DNA of 64,000 bases. Origin: Amphiura filiformis. Its lineage: Eukaryota; Echinodermata; Ophiuroidea; Amphilepidida; Amphiuridae. Below are positions 52,801 through 63,739 of this stretch, piece by piece; positions within the stretch are counted from its first letter, which is position 1, and each line of letters begins with the position of its first letter. Location: positions 52,231,365-52,295,364 of the forward strand of contig NC_092644.1 in assembly GCF_039555335.1 (NCBI RefSeq). The letters run 5' to 3'. The notes under the pieces are model-generated. The model did no database searches, was not told the DNA's origin, and saw only the letters and a program-made list of their open reading frames with translations. A program made the translations under genes and the position numbers.

Positions 52801-55800
52801 ATAAATTAATTGACTGTAGTATCATTAACATATTCTATACGCTATAGCAGAACAACAAGCACATACAGGCAAGTATTTTACCAGAATCAATAAAACTATA
52901 ATGAGGCTATTAATGTAGCCCAACTGTACGTACAATCTGGCAATACCGCTAAATCTTAAAGAAATGAAAAATATCTGTTGCAATTTTCGGATTTGCATAA
53001 AAGTAATTCTAGTTAAAACAATTATTTCTTTTAATACAAACACATTCCTTGGTAAGACAACTTTATAGCGCTGGTTGAATATCAACATGAAGTAGTAATG
53101 ACAAATTTAAATGTAGGCCTACACTATCGCCTCTGTAGTTTCCTGATTACATAGACAGCACGATTATTTTATTTTTATTCTGCAACGCTGTGAGGAAATA
53201 AGTAAGCCAAAACCCATCATAATAAGGACGAAAAATGCTTCGCATTTTCGCCCAAAAGTAGAATATGAGAAATATTGCAAGGAACTCTGCAAGTGAAGTT
53301 TTATGCAAGCAATTGGATTCTACACTTGAGTTATTATTAGTGCAAGTTTCTGTAAGTGGGTTTCCAAAGTTAAAACTCTATTTGGACATGACTCTGAAAA
53401 CATATTTTGCTATGTTGTAGATGACTCCTGTAATATCAGACTGACAAAGTTAACATTTCTTCTGTTTGTATTGCTCATTGTAGGGCTTCTATGTTTAACC
53501 ATAGCTGTGAAGCAAACTGTATAGCTGTGTTTGATGGCAATGTTGTAGAAATCAGAAGCATAATGGAAATCAAGGCTGGTCAAGAGGTAATTATTTGAAT
53601 GTGAATTTTTTCAAAAAAATTTACAATAAATTTAGTTTTTGTCCCGTTGTAAGAGATTATGTAATCACTTTTCCGTATGGCTGTCACAACTACACTTGTA
53701 TTATCAATATGCTAAAGGTTTATGAATCAATGTTAATATGATCAAAACAAAACAATCTGTTTCATTTCATGCATCTCAAATTTTGTTCTCTGCAGCTGTT
53801 TGTAATATTAGACTTTGCTATATAGTCCGTCAACTCATAAGTACAAAAGTAAATCTGTGGCACGGTGGTCGATGCTTTGCGTCCACACGCACTGTGTGTT
53901 AAAAATGTGACGCATAAAGAACGTGGTGTGCTGGGCAAGTAAAAGTCGTGCAGCAGTTGGCGAGCCAAAGAAGGATTTACACACGCATTGCATTGAAATA
54001 ATTACCTCCAGTTTCCGAGGTCTATTTAATTTGTACTTCCGAGTTGTTAGACTATAGTTGTTTTTTCTTGTTTTCTACAGATAGTCTCTTACATGTTGGT
54101 AATATTAGATTTTAGTAAATGTTTTTTCTTGCTTTTACATGTAGTGTGTGATTTCATATTGTGAATTGCTAGCACCCACTCATGAGAGACAGAAGAAATT
54201 AATGGACCAATTTCACTTCACATGTATTTGCCATAGATGTCAGGAACATCAGGTTTGTTGCAAATCAACAAAATGTATGTCATAAGCATAGCAATGTGAC
54301 CCATCAATCAAAACAAGACTGCTGTCTTCAAAATGAAGGTTTATGCTGGTTTTGAACTTTATGCCACTTGCCGCTGAGCGGCATGACACTTCATCATGCT
54401 GCTTGTACTTTTCTGCAAGTGGAGCGGCATACCACTGAGCAGCAGCTATGAAAGCCAATGTTGTCACTCAGCACCTCCAAAATTGTTTCTTGTTCTCATA
54501 CAAGTTGACTTGAAATCAACTCCTAGAGATCTGCTGCTTTAAACAAAGCAGTGGAGTGATTGATATATCGGCTTGCTGCTGGTCACCGCTAGCATTTCTG
54601 GTATGACTGTGTAGTGAAGCAAAAATCTTCGTCAGAGCGGCAGGAAAGTATGAAACAAGCATTAGATTTCTTCACCAAGATATATAAAGACCTGTTTTGA
54701 GCTTTAAAATGATGTCTGACACAATGATGGAGATGCACAAATTTGATTTTATATGGTAAATAAGAGAAGCGGATCCAGTGGGGGTACACCCCCTCTTCTA
54801 AAATAAATTGGGAGAAATAATTTGTTGGCAATATTTTTGGTGATTTTGACTCTGACGGGGTACCAACTTTCATTATGGAAAAAAATTTGGTGAAATAAGC
54901 AAGCCGAGAATATTTCATATTGGGTCCCCCATTTTAAAACCTGGATCCACAAATGTTTTTCTGACTTGGCATCAGAATTCCACAGGCTTTTCCAGCCACC
55001 AAGGAAATGCCTTTGTGAACCAATGGATTTTCCTGTATGATCACTTTAACTTGACAACTGTGTGTATACCATATTTTTATTATGTTTACATTTTTGGTTT
55101 TTTTTCATTTAGAAAATGGAATCGGGAAAGGAAGTTAAAGATGCCAAACCAAGTGACCAAACCAAGCAGCAAAGTGAACAAGATTTAGAAAAGCAAAGCT
55201 TAGATATGCTAAAGGAGGTGGAAGAACTTAGCAATAATGGAAATATCCTTTGTTTTTATTTAAAGAATAAATGATAGGAATTTTTTGTTTTTATTTATAC
55301 TGTACCATGATAGATGACAGGTAGCACCAAATTTTTGTGTAGTGAATGCCGGTGCACATTCTAAGTCGGTTAAATATTATATCAATAACTATAAACTATT
55401 CAATTGTTCTAAAATGAACGAAACTTCTTTACGAACAAAACTTCTTTACAAATCTTCAGTTGTGCATACTGCAAGTGTGTGTGAGTATTACGCACTAGGT
55501 CTATACATACAACACACAACATACTCGCAACTCTTCACATGTGTTTCACATTTTCAATACTTGTGATTACGTAGGGTCATCTACCGCCTGATAGATGACG
55601 CCCGAAATCATGCAGTTGTCCAATCAGATTTTGTATCTACAAACTAGGCCACTCCCACTGAATAAGAATATATGGTTGTGATCACCACAAACTGCCCAAT
55701 AGCAACCACCTATAAACTGTCCTTTTGTATTATATCATACCTGGTTATTACTATTTTTTTTAATTTGTAAAGCGGTTACTACTCATGCTCAGTGAATTGT

Positions 55801-58800
55801 GTAATGTGTAACACAGGATCACAGGTAATAAATAAGGATGGTCTAGCTCTCATGTATAAGATCACCAACAACATGATCGACAGTCGACACCCCCAGTGAC
55901 CGATACCTAAAACCAGCAAGTTGATGCTCTTGTCATAGAAATGAACAATTCTCAATGCCCTCCAGGACCATGAGGACATCCACAGATATTCCTATTTCCC
56001 AAGAACTGTAGTGCAGTTGCATGCCCTTGAGAATACTGTTGTTAAGGGGCACACCATTTCCAGGCATGGGAGTTTTTTGAAAAAAAAAAAACTTTGCCCA
56101 CTAATCCAATAAAAAAAAACCACATTTGCCCATTAGTGGATGAAAAATTACCTCACTGATGAGTAAAATAAAAAAACAACAGCTTTTGCCCCACCCAACT
56201 CTGTATAAAGGTATACATTAAAATTGAAAAAAAAAGTCTGCGAATGCAGTGAAAAAAAGGTTTTTGCCACCTTTGGCTGCAAAGAAAATTCCGCCCGACC
56301 CAAATTTTAATACCCCCCCTGCCCCGAGAATCTAATGGTGCATCCCTAATACAACATCATTGAACACTTTTAAGCAACAACTTTATCAGTAAACCTCAAT
56401 GTTTAATTGTGAAATTTATATATTCCTGAGTCTTTGTGGCAAATTGAACCACTTAATGTGACAGAACTACTGATAGGCTATGTATAGAAATGAGGCTTAC
56501 ATTATATATTTCGGGTATATTTCAGGTATATTTATTGAATGTCATAGCAGTATTAAAACACTGAATTGCGACACAATTTACAATTTATATACATCAAAAT
56601 TTACACATTAATTAATACAACATAAAAATGTATATATCTATGTACAATTTCAAAGTAATATATTACTACATCAAAAAACATATTTAAAAGAAAAAGGGAT
56701 TATAAAAACACATTTTAAATCAAATTCATAAAAAGACAAAGAGGAAAGAGTAGTGCACTGGTAGGGAGCTCAATTATTGCACAAAAAAACAAACTTTTAT
56801 ATTGATTGAACATTATTCTAATGGGCACCTGCCAAGTTACTGGTATCAAAGAACTAATTTGCTTGGTTACAAGTAGGGGTATATCATGTATTGACCAATC
56901 AGAGATATGGTAAGAATAGTCTGTAGGGCTTGAGGGGATATACATGTAAAGCATAATATGTGAAAGCTCTATTTTGATTGGTTACTGAGATGATTATATC
57001 ATGTAATTAACCAATCAGGGGCACTGTAAAAAAGGCAGTAGTGTCCACTGTCCATGGGGTTAATAATAATAATTGGCAGATATTAAATATAACTATTCCA
57101 AAACAATGTGCCAGATCATGTATTTTATTATAATTTTAATGAAGTATGTTCTTATGTTCTCTCTTTAAATTGAACGATTACAGTCATTTTTCTTAACCGA
57201 TTAACACAGTTTTCAGAAGGTATAGAATTGTGCAATAAATTCCTCATTCTTCAGAGAGCGGTTTTTAGACCACACCATTACATCATAGTCCGGACCCTGG
57301 ATGCTCTTATTGATTCATATGTGGAATTGGGAGAAGATCTGACAAAGGCTGCAGAATTTGGTGATGAAACATTGGAAGCATACAAGTAATAGTTGACTCA
57401 TTTACTGTTTTAAAAGTTGGAAATAAAAAAACTAATTCACATCTGACAATTCTGTCAAACTCCAGAGCAGCTCATGATTGGTATTGTATAACTGTGGCAG
57501 TGCCTTGGTTAGTTACACGATACTAGCCAACAATGGGTTGTGTGAATTTGACTAGTTTGTTTTATATTTTCCTTATTGTGTCCATATTTACTTTGCAAAT
57601 ATAAACTAATTTATTGATACCAAGGGCTGCCAAAACTGTTGCAAAATATTTTTGTTTTCCCCCACCATATTAGCAACCCTGTTGACAAGCACACACACCC
57701 TACTCGTATTCACCCTGAAAAGACATCAGTACCCCATTTTGAATTTACACATTTATTAATGAAGACACACATTTGAAATTTGTTGTTACACCATGGACTT
57801 TTTGTACACTGGTTTGACATTTCACCGAGGACTGGTATTGCACCCATAACCGATGCCATTTTTTAAACAAGGTCTTTGCATCCATAACCGATGCCAAATT
57901 TTAACAAGGTCTTATATGCATATTTACTTCTGAGTTGATCAGGGTCTAAAAATCGAGGCCAACCTCAGATTTTGTCTGTCCACAGATTTTGTCTGTCCGC
58001 AGTTACGGCTCACAGTGAAAACCAACGCACCCTCATTGTAGATTTCACACCACCAAATAGAATTATATGGTTGTGCACCCTAATTTCACTTCTCTGAATT
58101 TAAGCATTAAAATGAGCAGAAATTTGCATAATTTTAGCCAAATTTGGATTGGTCATGATTAATAATATTATTTCCTGCAAGTGTACCACAGATGGGAGAG
58201 ATCAAATAACTTTTAATGATTTTAAGCAGCCTTTTCTTTACAGAAACACTGGCATGGCTTTGCCTGTAAAATAGGCAATTCCCGGGCATTGTAGACTTTG
58301 AGGGCCAGTCGCAAAAAATAATGACGGTCAACCTATATTTTTTCCCATCCGTCGTTTTCTTAAGGCAAATTTAGCACATATCTCTATGGGACTCTGATTT
58401 GGTGGTGTGAGATCTGCAGCACCTGCAGAGAGAAACAAGCATTGTGTATTTGATAACTGGCAAGCTACAATCAACAAAATTAAGTTGGCACACCTTGACA
58501 ATATGTTGCAACTCTTTGTTGCTGCTCTGATAATTCAGTGAAATTAGTATAACTATGTTTGATGAGAATTACAAACCTTCTCCTTCCCCCTATTCCCCCT
58601 CAATCAATGTTGGGGAGACTGGAGCGCCCAATGGAAAAAGTGCTTTTATCAACATTCAACTGGGGGAGAGGAGTGACGATTTACATTTAGTATGCCAGAT
58701 TGTGCCAACATTCATTTTGTTGATTGTAGGTAATTGTCCCCGGTTGACACACAGTACTTACATGAGCAGTCTTTATGAGTATTTTGATTTTCTTTTGTTC

Positions 58801-60143
58801 CCAGATACCATTATCCATCTAATTACCCTAGTATAGCATGGCAACTCAGGAAAGTGGCTCTCATTCACTCGCTTCTAGAAGACAATCCTCAGGAACGATT
58901 GACTACTGCAATCAAACTGCTCTCAGAGGTCAGTAAAATTATTCAAATTTAGTAGTACTTGTTATTTTTTTATATATTTTTTTAATCAAAATTCAAATCC
59001 AATGATATTAACTCCACAAAATGCACATTGTTAGCTCATCAAGATCTTAATACTTGGTAAATAACAGAAGGGAGCTGTTCACTTTTTTTTGATGAAAAGA
59101 AATGCCTGGTGGTAAAATTGAACTGATCTAATAATGCCCTTTTGAGTTCATGCCATTTTGTTATATATTGCATTTGTGGCCCACTTTTACTTTGCCATTA
59201 AATAACAAACAGTTTTGAACCTGAAAATACATAAAGTAGCTTAGAGTGTTCATTTTGGTATAAGTAGGGTCAGTATCAACCTGGTAAAATCATGAATTGA
59301 TCAGTTAAATAACATAGACCTTTTCAGGATGAAAAATACAGAGATCATGTGAACATCAAAAACTGTTCCAACTAATCTGGTGATTTGAACATGTACATGT
59401 ACAGTCAGTCTGCTCTGAAGTACAAAGTACCAACGCGAACGAACACATTATGCCGACTTTGAAGGCACACATACCTGCAGCAGAGACGCAACACTGCGCA
59501 CTGTGCACGCGCATTGTATACGCACACATTGTCACTTTGTACTTCAGAGTGGACAAACTGTATTTATCAATGCAGTGAACACCGATCAATACGCTGTGTC
59601 CAGTCAGCAAAGCATGTAATCAACAAAATTGGTGGTAACAATCATCCCACACGCTCATCAGACATGCTGTCACCAGTGTGATTGGTTGTGGTGTACACGT
59701 TTACAGCAGCAACATCTTTCTGCACTAATTTCCAAAGATTTTGGTCAGCTGCTTAAAAGGTCTATTGAACAATGTTCAGGGATGAAAACAAGCACTGACA
59801 TAATTTCCTGAAACTGCTTTAACATCTCCTGAAAATGTGTATTTCCCTATACTTTGTATAGCAAAATTTCCTGAAATCAGGAAATTTCCTGAAGGTTTAC
59901 ATCCCCGAATGTTACAATAGGCCTATACGTAATTCTAGTTAATATGCGTTTGACGCTCTACCCACAAAATCAATGACAGGAAGTGAATATCATGCTTTTC
60001 ATAATTTAAATTTTTTGATGCAGGCAAAAGAAATCTTTCTTGTGAGTCATGGTGAAGAGCATCCACTTGTCTCAGATTCAGAATGTCTATTGGACGATTG
60101 GACCAGTGGTTTACAAGAAATCCAAAAGGAGATACCACCATGA
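46635..60143 (+). CDS. SMYD-family SET/MYND lysine methyltransferase (plus-strand gene)
   Basis: Eleven exons with closed phases: 46635-46821, 49698-49759, 50209-50322, 50938-51016, 51851-52034, 53484-53586, 54145-54252, 55113-55242, 57208-57385, 58805-58928, 60024-60143. The shortest product is 462 residues. It shows a split SET start (GSQRGVRA), a complete MYND finger (CHYC, CSRC, CGEEC, HKNEC), SVRLLAR, SET core FNHSCEANC near residue 214, ISYCEL with the conserved tyrosine, post-SET CICHRC, and a C-terminal helical domain ending VSHGEEHPLV. The exon 3 repeat DGQSESEKL resembles DGAPSESEKL of human SMYD3 as I remember it, so SMYD3 is the closest guess. Intron 8 is U12-type AT-AC. Predicted role: SAM-dependent lysine methylation in nucleus or cytoplasm. 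Confidence 0.9.
46992..47994. mobile_element. G-rich-ended MITE, unit 2 copy
   Basis: Same ATTAATAGC-flanked element as 37219-37997, without the LINE tail but with a 505-bp insertion at 47045-47549. Confidence 0.75.
47045..47549. mobile_element. 505-bp element present only in unit 2
   Basis: Starts CTAGTTCACCACGTAAACTT and ends AAGTTCCTTGTACTAG, imperfect TIRs. GGATAGAC flanks both sides (47037-47044, 47550-47557), and the unit 1 site has one GGATAGAC, so the 8-bp duplication is certain. An 8-bp duplication fits hAT or P-type elements; no coding region. Confidence 0.85.
48360..48858. mobile_element. G-rich MITE with internal 33-bp repeats, unit 2
   Basis: Counterpart of 38353-38862, with small length changes in the G runs. 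Confidence 0.7.
49118..49525 (+). mobile_element. LINE 3' end, unit 2
   Basis: Counterpart of 39458-39840. Its tail GTTACGGCGTTATATAAAT is doubled here but single in unit 1, as LINE tails often vary. Confidence 0.7.
49698..49759 (+). CDS. Plus SMYD exon 2 (MYND core)
   Basis: LDDVILCSRCKFARYCGEEC plus K. Acceptor TTTCAG|TGG, donor AAA|GTAAGA, phase 0. Confidence 0.9.
50209..50322 (+). CDS. Plus SMYD exon 3, shortest form
   Basis: KLDETFHKNECKGLQDLS to RLLARMAQLRCE. Donor GAG|GTAATA at 50323, phase 0. The frame stays open past this point through the whole repeat array to 50679, so longer forms are possible. Confidence 0.85.
50323..50655 (+). repeat. Exon 3 coding minisatellite, unit 2 (11 units, in frame)
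   Basis: Eleven 30-bp units encode MIDGQSESEV or MIDGQSESEI and end in DGQSESEKL. All units are exactly 30 bp, so the frame is kept. Seven internal boundaries plus the exon core boundary read GAG|GTAAT (Val codon), three read GAG|ATAAT (Ile codon). Each GT boundary is a candidate phase-0 donor that fits exon 4. Some units use AGC for Ser, which removes a competing out-of-phase GT. Confidence 0.9.
50938..51016 (+). CDS. Plus SMYD exon 4
   Basis: ETIVTKAENKTVETVAFP to SELQS. Acceptor TTTTCAG|GAA, donor CTA|GTAAGT, phase 1. Confidence 0.85.
51851..52034 (+). CDS. Plus SMYD exon 5
   Basis: NTSHLAKHQFLSGLETFQ to DMEQKSIGAAIFL. Donor AA|GTAAGA, phase 2; the unit 1 twin has GC here. Confidence 0.9.
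53484..53586 (+). CDS. Plus SMYD exon 6 (SET catalytic core)
   Basis: ASMFNHSCEANCIAVFDG to MEIKAGQE. Canonical NHSC. Single copy, just right of the duplication. Confidence 0.9.
54145..54252 (+). CDS. Plus SMYD exon 7 (catalytic tyrosine, post-SET)
   Basis: CVISYCELLAPTHERQKKL to FHFTCICHRCQEHQ. Phase 0 at both ends. Confidence 0.9.
55113..55242 (+). CDS. Plus SMYD exon 8, ending at a U12 donor
   Basis: KMESGKEVKDAKPSDQTK to MLKEVEELSNNG. A charged, probably coiled helix. No usable GT donor keeps the frame; the ATATCCTTT at 55243 does. Confidence 0.85.
55243..57207 (+). other. U12-type AT-AC intron of the plus SMYD gene
   Basis: Donor ATATCCTTT is a full consensus match. The branch site TTCTTAACC (57190-57198) differs at one base from TTCCTTAAC. 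The intron ends GATTAACAC. It splits the codon A|AG (Lys) in phase 1, the same place and phase as in the minus-strand paralogue. Confidence 0.9.
57208..57385 (+). CDS. Plus SMYD exon 9
   Basis: (K)FSEGIELCNKFLILQRAV through LIDSYVELGEDLTKAAEFG to EAYK. TPR-like helical pairs. Donor AA|GTAATA, phase 2. Confidence 0.9.
58040..58412. mobile_element. MITE in plus SMYD intron 9
   Basis: AGATTTCACACCACCAAAT at the left is inverted at the right (ATTTGGTGGTGTGAGATCT), about 19-bp TIRs, 370 bp apart, no coding region. Confidence 0.65.
58805..58928 (+). CDS. Plus SMYD exon 10
   Basis: (K)YHYPSNYPSIAWQLRKV to TTAIKLLSE. Equivalent to minus exon 11. Donor GAG|GTCAGT, phase 0. Confidence 0.85.
59399..59562. 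mobile_element. Short MITE in plus SMYD intron 10
   Basis: TACAGTCAGTCTGCTCTGAA GTACAAAGT pairs with ACTTTGTACTTCAGAGTGGA CAAACTGTA, arms of about 28 bp around a GC-richer core. Confidence 0.7.
60024..60143 (+). CDS. Plus SMYD exon 11 (last)
   Basis: AKEIFLVSHGEEHPLVSD to IQKEIPP and TGA. SHGEEHPLV matches the C-terminal family motif. A degenerate repeat of this exon seems to lie near 60230-60320. Confidence 0.85.
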   Translation, partial: AKEIFLVSHGEEHPLVSDSECLLDDWTSGLQEIQKEIPP

Positions 60144-60224
60144 CAATAGGATACCTCACACAACCAATACTGTGTGTATGGGTTCAAAGGGCTCAGGTAC
60201 CATTTATTGGTTCTTTGAGTTTAT

Positions 60225-60325
60225 AGTATCATGATGAAGAACATCTGCTTGTAACAGAACGTCTCCAGGAAGATTGGACTGGACTGACAATAGTTCAAGA
60301 AGACATCTCAATGTATGCTGGAAAC
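60225..60325 (+). pseudogene. Possible decayed duplicate of the last SMYD exon
   Basis: CATGATGAAGAACATCTGCT, AGAACGTCTCCAGGAAGATT and GGACTGGACTGACAATAGTT CAAGAAGACATC follow the order of exon 11 (GGTGAAGAGCATCCACTTG, GGACGATTGGACCAGTGG, CAAGAAATCC). It looks like a local partial duplication. No clear splice acceptor. Confidence 0.45.
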
Positions 60326-60448
60326 ACATCAGGCTATAGACTCAGAATGGCTCACACAAGAAGGAATAACTTGGAAAGTGATTCATAAGGATGACACTTA
60401 TCTCCCATATTAAGTTGAATCTTTCTGGTGGCAGACATACACAAATAA

Positions 60449-60637
60449 TGGGCAATTCCAAGTGAAATCCATACACCCTCAATGGAAGACAATGACCAAT
60501 TTCCCACACAGGGAATGTAGATAACAAATGGAGTCACCCATACTGGTAACCAAATTTGAAATTCACACTCCCTGTGTGGAACATTAAGGTCATGTCTTCC
60601 ATATGGGGTATTTTATGGATCTCTGCAATATACCCAA
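60449..60637. mobile_element. Palindromic MITE, family P copy 3
   Basis: TGGGCAATTCCAAGTGAAAT at the left; landmarks CCATACACC, CACACAGGG, TTCACACTCCCTGTGTGG and CATGTCTTCCATATGG as in copies 1 and 2. Slightly longer centre. Confidence 0.8.
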
Positions 60638-60792
60638 TTAGAAAAGTGGTTAGTTTCACCTCAGGTGCTTTACAAATAATTCCCTTTAACCATGAGTGAG
60701 GAAAGAGGATTAGACTGTGAGAATTTGTACTGTGCCAGCATACTGCCATGTTTGCATGTTGCTCAGCTGGGGAAAAATAGTGTACCTATAGA

Positions 60793-60988
60793 GTGCATGC
60801 TTGCACGAAAGGTCATTAGTTCAAATCATCCTCCAGACACACTCCATAAGATATGCTAATGCATGGAGTACAAAGAATTACTTTGATCAAAACCAGTTAA
60901 ACAGGTGATTGGTATTGTACTCCATGCATTTGCATGTCTTCTGGAGCGTGGAGGATGATTTGAACTTATGATCTTCCGTGCAAGCACC
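60793..60988. repeat. Foldback with a tRNA B-box-like motif in each arm
   Basis: TTAGTTCAAATCATCCTCCA in the left arm is inverted in the right arm (GGAGGATGATTTGAACTTA). AGTTCAAATC resembles a tRNA B box. GTGCATGCTTGCACG and CGTGCAAGCACC close the ends. May be two head-to-head tRNA-derived repeats. Confidence 0.55.
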
Positions 60989-61060
60989 CTATTGATTATT
61001 GTGCCAAAGCAGCTGTCAAACTTCAAAGTATGATAGTTTGAAATACATTATGCCAATTAT

Positions 61061-61235
61061 GTACACTAAGAGCTACACTTCGTTTCACTTCAAGTTTGGT
61101 AGCGATTTTATTGCTATAACACTTTTATAAAGCCTGCTGACAAACTGCCTTTGCAGACAATTCAATACTGCAACCAGCATGCACCTACATCAATTGATTA
61201 CCAAACTGGAGGTGAAACAAAGTATACATGTACAC
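61061..61235. mobile_element. Short foldback MITE
   Basis: ACTTCGTTTCACTTCAAGTT TGGTA is inverted as TACCAAACTGGAGGTGAAAC AAAGT. About 30-bp arms. Confidence 0.6.
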
Positions 61236-61370
61236 ACCTTTGAAATGTTCATACTTTACAATGTCTATATTATTCATTCATAAATGGTATAGAGGCCCTG
61301 CATGATTTTATCGATTGGCTTCAAACAAATGATTTGAACCAGTGACCTTCACCATAATCATGGCGCAGTG

Positions 61371-62045
61371 CAATGTAATACACATTTTATGGCAAATGAT
61401 TAAAAATTGATATTTAACAGTACTCGAAGTAAACTTTATAAATCTGATGATATGTACATAAAGTGTATGTAGGTGGGATGAAAAACCCGACGATCAATTG
61501 AAAATTTTGACCTTTTCAGTATTGAAGATATGGATTTTGTTCCCCAAAACACCAAAAGAAAATAGGTCTTTTGAGGAAAAAAATCCATATCTTCAATATG
61601 GAAGGTCAAAATTTTGAATTGATCGTCGGCTTTTCCTCCCAGCTATTTTGAAATTTGCAATGTAATACACATTTTATGGCAAATGATTAAAAATTGATAT
61701 TTAACAGTACTCAAAGTAAACTTTATAAATCTGATGATATGTACATAAAGTGTATGTAGGTGGGATGAAAAGCCGACGATCAATTGAAAATTTTGACCTT
61801 TCGTATTGAAGATATGGATTTTGTTCCCCAAAACACCAAAAGAAAATGGGTCTTTTAAAGAAAAAAATCCATATCTTCAATATGGAAGGTCAACATTTTG
61901 AATTGATCATCGGCTTTTCCTCCCAGCTACATACACTTTAAGAATATATCATTAGATTTATAAAATTTACTTCAAGGACTGTTGTTATATATTAAAAATG
62001 TGAAAAATATCAAATTTTAATAATTTGTCATAAAATTTGTATTAT
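61371..62045. repeat. 288-bp tandem duplication of a hairpin within a larger foldback
   Basis: GCAATGTAATACACATTTTA begins units at 61371 and 61659. Each unit contains an inverted pair (AATTTTGACCTTTTCAGTAT against its inverse) around a CCAAAACACCAAAAG loop. From 61930 to 62045 the unit start is repeated in inverted orientation, closing a larger palindrome. Confidence 0.85.
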
Positions 62046-62175
62046 ATCGTGAATTTCAAAAAATGAAAATTATTTGATATCAGGAAGACATTCTTCGTAT
62101 TCAAAATGCAATTTGGTATGTCTGATGTGCTCTCATGTCACACAAAAAATACTGTCGAAACGCTCATTCCAGATC
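62040..62175 (+). repeat. Dispersed repeat, partner of 9085-9255
   Basis: Contains GACATTCTTCGTATTCAAAA and TGTCTGATGTGCTCTC, the inverse of the 9085-9255 copy. It abuts the foldback. Confidence 0.6.
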
Positions 62176-63100
62176 CCTTAATGTGCGCGCATCTATGCAG
62201 CACTGGTTTGGTCAATTTAATCAATGGTGAGCAATTCTGGGCTACCAATGATGATTTATATTTTACGTTTGATTTGGGAAACTTTTTAATAACAAAATAC
62301 CCTTGATGTTAATGAATGAGTTTAATGACTGTTGTTGATGTGCAAATGACAAAAATCAATATACTTTCTTTTTTTTCCCATCACAATTTACAACCCTATT
62401 AGGTGTAAAAAATATGGGCACTTGAAATGATTTGATATTTGTCATTTGCACTACAACAAAATCATATCCAGTAATTAGCCTCCAAATTATGGGTATTTGT
62501 GTAGAAAGTTTCCAAGACTGTTGAAGCAAAAATGGAAGATTTCCAAGTTCTTCTTTGACTAATACAGTATTACCAAACTTTGCACTGTAAATAGCTTGGT
62601 ATAACATGAGCAGTTTACAATGTGTTTAATCCGAATAAAGGGAGGGAATACTATTAAACAGAGAAGCTGAACAATGTGTTTTTGTTGAAAAATTCTGTAT
62701 GGTGCCTAAATATGAAAATGCAAATAAAAACAGAAAAACAAATATTTTTACAAGTGTGATTTTTTATTATAATATTATTTCTACAGAAAATAGTGGGCAA
62801 GTACACAAATTCATTTCACATAATCTTTTAGATACATTTGCAATTTCACTCATGGATCCAGAATTTAAAACAAAAAAGTTACATTCACTGGGCACCGGGT
62901 CACAAATTCTTGCCCCCAGAGCTCCATCCTGGATCCCTTTTCTCTTTTGGTTAAAAAAATTTAATCTTAAAAATTCAGAAGATTAAATAAAACAAAACTA
63001 AGGTTATTGAAAGTACCACAATTTTGATATCGCGTTCAATCACAATTTAAAAAAAGACTGCACAAAAAGTAACGCAGCTGTTATAAATATGCCTATAGCT
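62176..63100. other. No gene recognised
   Basis: AT-rich DNA with short ORFs lacking motifs. Confidence 0.4.
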
Positions 63101-63103
63101 TCA

Positions 63104-63475
63104 GAACTAATAATTGTTTTCAACAATTCAACAATATTTCAACATAGAAAGAAGGGCAATTTATGTATGCGTATTTTGATACCCCATTAGTCCAATTTCA
63201 TTCAATATTAACAACACAGCGGTGTCTTTAAAGAAAAATACCTGAATTAAAAAGTTGCAGCTTTTTTATTGATTTGAAGTCACTGTGAAGTTAATGGCAG
63301 GTTTTACGTACAATGCTTGTGTAATAACCATTGATCGCTGTAAACGGCAAATTTTAAATTCAGGTACATTGTACTTTTCTTTAAAAGCACTATTGTACTG
63401 TTAATCAAAATCTATGCAAATTATCCATTCTTCTTTCTATGTTGAAATATTGTGAAAAAAATTATTAGTCAAGAA
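63104..63475. mobile_element. Foldback element
   Basis: ACAATATTTCAACATAGAAA GAAG near the left end is inverted near the right (CTTCTTTCTATGTTGAAATA TTGT). An inner pair (TCTTTAAAGAAAA.TACCTGAATT and its inverse) supports one element. Confidence 0.65.
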
Positions 63476-63739
63476 GCTACAGGCATAATTCTTAAACACT
63501 TGAGAACGTTCCTGCAATCTTATTGGTTCTTACCCAGCTTTACCCGTGTAATATGACACGATATTACACGGGACAGCATGTGTGTGCGTCGACGCGATAC
63601 GGGTACTTGCTATTTGGACCAATCTGAGGCGCACAGTAACAACGGGACTGATCGATTTTAAGCCCTAGGTAATTCCTTGCAAAATGTAGGATTTAGTTTG
63701 GTTAAAATTTGTATGATATTTTTACTTGAATTGAAGTGT

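Larger units (their letters stand above)
43754..53453 (+). repeat. Tandem segmental duplication, unit 2
   Basis: Direct repeat of unit 1, starting AAGTATTAAAAGCACACTGC and ending GACTGACAAAGTTAA. It runs straight into plus exon 6 at 53484. The stretch 52080-53300 is not matched in unit 1, and 42945-43550 of unit 1 is not matched here. Confidence 0.95.

Noticed and set aside
55243-55275. Plus SMYD exon 8 reading on to a stop in NILCFYLKNK
   Set aside because: This is intron sequence after the ATATCCTTT donor; the joined frame to 57208 continues the family domain.
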